From NCBI GenBank assembly GCA_040775095.1, contig JAXGTD010000054.1, positions 1-24,506 on the forward strand: 24,506 bases of DNA. The letters are read 5' to 3'. The position numbers and the translations under genes are program-made. Below are positions 24,115 to 24,506 of this stretch, piece by piece. The notes under the pieces are model-generated. The model was given only the letters and a program-made list of their open reading frames with translations, ran no database searches and was not told where the DNA came from. The stretch is from JAXGTD01 sp040775095 (lineage in GTDB: Bacteria > Pseudomonadota > Gammaproteobacteria > Chromatiales > Chromatiaceae). The stretch's first letter is position 1. Every line of letters begins with the position of its first letter.

Positions 24115-24506
24115 ATGCTGATAGTCGATGATCCCATGCTGGCGCTGATCATGCGATTCGTCACGGATCCAAACCAGCCGGACGAGGCCAACGACGAATT
24201 CGTCAAGCGCCAGATCCAGACCCTGCAAGGCTACGTCGAGCAGTTTCCAGCGCCGGAGCGGGGCGCGCGGGCAATGGAATGGATTGAGCAGCACGCTCGA
24301 GATTACCGGCGCTCCTGGCAACGGCGCAAGGTCTCCCAGATCACCACGCGCCTGCGCTGTGCCGACTGCCCGCTGAAGTCGCGCAACGCTGCCGAGCAGT
24401 GCGAGATCCACGAGCAATGGCTCTATCTGCTGCGCCGCTACGTGATGGGGGACATCAAATCGAAGCGTTACATCAAGGACACCATGCGGCTGCTCGGACA
24501 GCACAA
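24115..24506 (+). CDS. unidentified protein with cysteine motif (5' part only)
   Basis: From ATG 24115 the frame stays open for about 130 codons to the window edge with no stop. The visible protein is helical and charged: MLALIMRFVTDPNQPDEAND, FVKRQIQTLQGYVEQFP, ARAMEWIEQHARDYRRSWQR, and then three cysteines in CADCPLKSRNAAEQCEIH, followed by WLYLLRRYVMGDIKSKRYIK. The CxxC plus a third cysteine suggests a small metal site or redox element, which is inference. There is no signal peptide. A perfect -10 box lies 40 bp upstream. I do not recognise the family. It is divergent from the menE-like gene. Confidence 0.7.
   Translation, partial: MLIVDDPMLALIMRFVTDPNQPDEANDEFVKRQIQTLQGYVEQFPAPERGARAMEWIEQHARDYRRSWQRRKVSQITTRLRCADCPLKSRNAAEQCEIHEQWLYLLRRYVMGDIKSKRYIKDTMRLLGQH

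Overview
The window looks like about 24.5 kb of chromosome from a high-GC gammaproteobacterium. The neighbourhoods (yadG-yadH, mrcB plus an lpoP-like gene, yoaA-tsaB, divergent cysS/ppiB-lpxH) are gammaproteobacterial. A menaquinone-type MenE beside a DHNA-CoA hydrolase-like thioesterase, a COG2833 ferritin-like protein and a SHOCT-domain protein would suit a purple sulfur or related Chromatiales bacterium. That assignment is inference from gene content; no rRNA gene is present.

Layout. 1-390: tail of an unidentified gene and a tRNA-Arg(CCT) on the minus strand. 656-8676: plus-strand genes for an ABC-2 exporter (yadGH), PBP1b with a probable outer-membrane lipoprotein activator (mrcB-lpoP-like), and YoaA-TsaB. 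8880-10296: a small His-rich membrane protein (minus) and a COG2833 ferritin-like protein (plus). 10367-13270: lpxH and ppiB (minus) divergent from cysS (plus). 13321-14223: folD (minus). 14347-14952: a four-gene tRNA operon, Pro(TGG)-Arg(TCT)-His(GTG)-Lys(CTT), with a clear sigma70 promoter and a strong intrinsic terminator.

15058-20873 is the accessory region. It is a decayed, wholly minus-strand defence operon immediately downstream of tRNA-Lys. In transcription order it reads hsdM (frameshifts, internal deletion, amber), a truncated REP-associated transposase with a REP palindrome in its frame, hsdS (reduced to its two ends), a DUF429 gene (two frameshifts), a DUF262-HNH gene (intact, 650 codons), and hsdR (amber, several frameshifts, cut off by the terminus of an IS3-type element). 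Start and stop codons still overlap by 4 nt at hsdS/DUF429, DUF429/DUF262 and DUF262/hsdR. This indicates that a DUF429 + DUF262-HNH pair once sat as cargo inside a type I restriction-modification operon between hsdS and hsdR. The DUF262-HNH gene is the only member still open.

21270-24506 returns to ordinary chromosome: a SHOCT-domain protein overlapping a DHNA-CoA hydrolase-like thioesterase, a convergent menE-like ligase, and the start of an unidentified cysteine-containing protein that runs off the end. All core genes read cleanly, while the island has at least six indels, two ambers and two internal deletions. This favours real decay of the island over general sequencing error.
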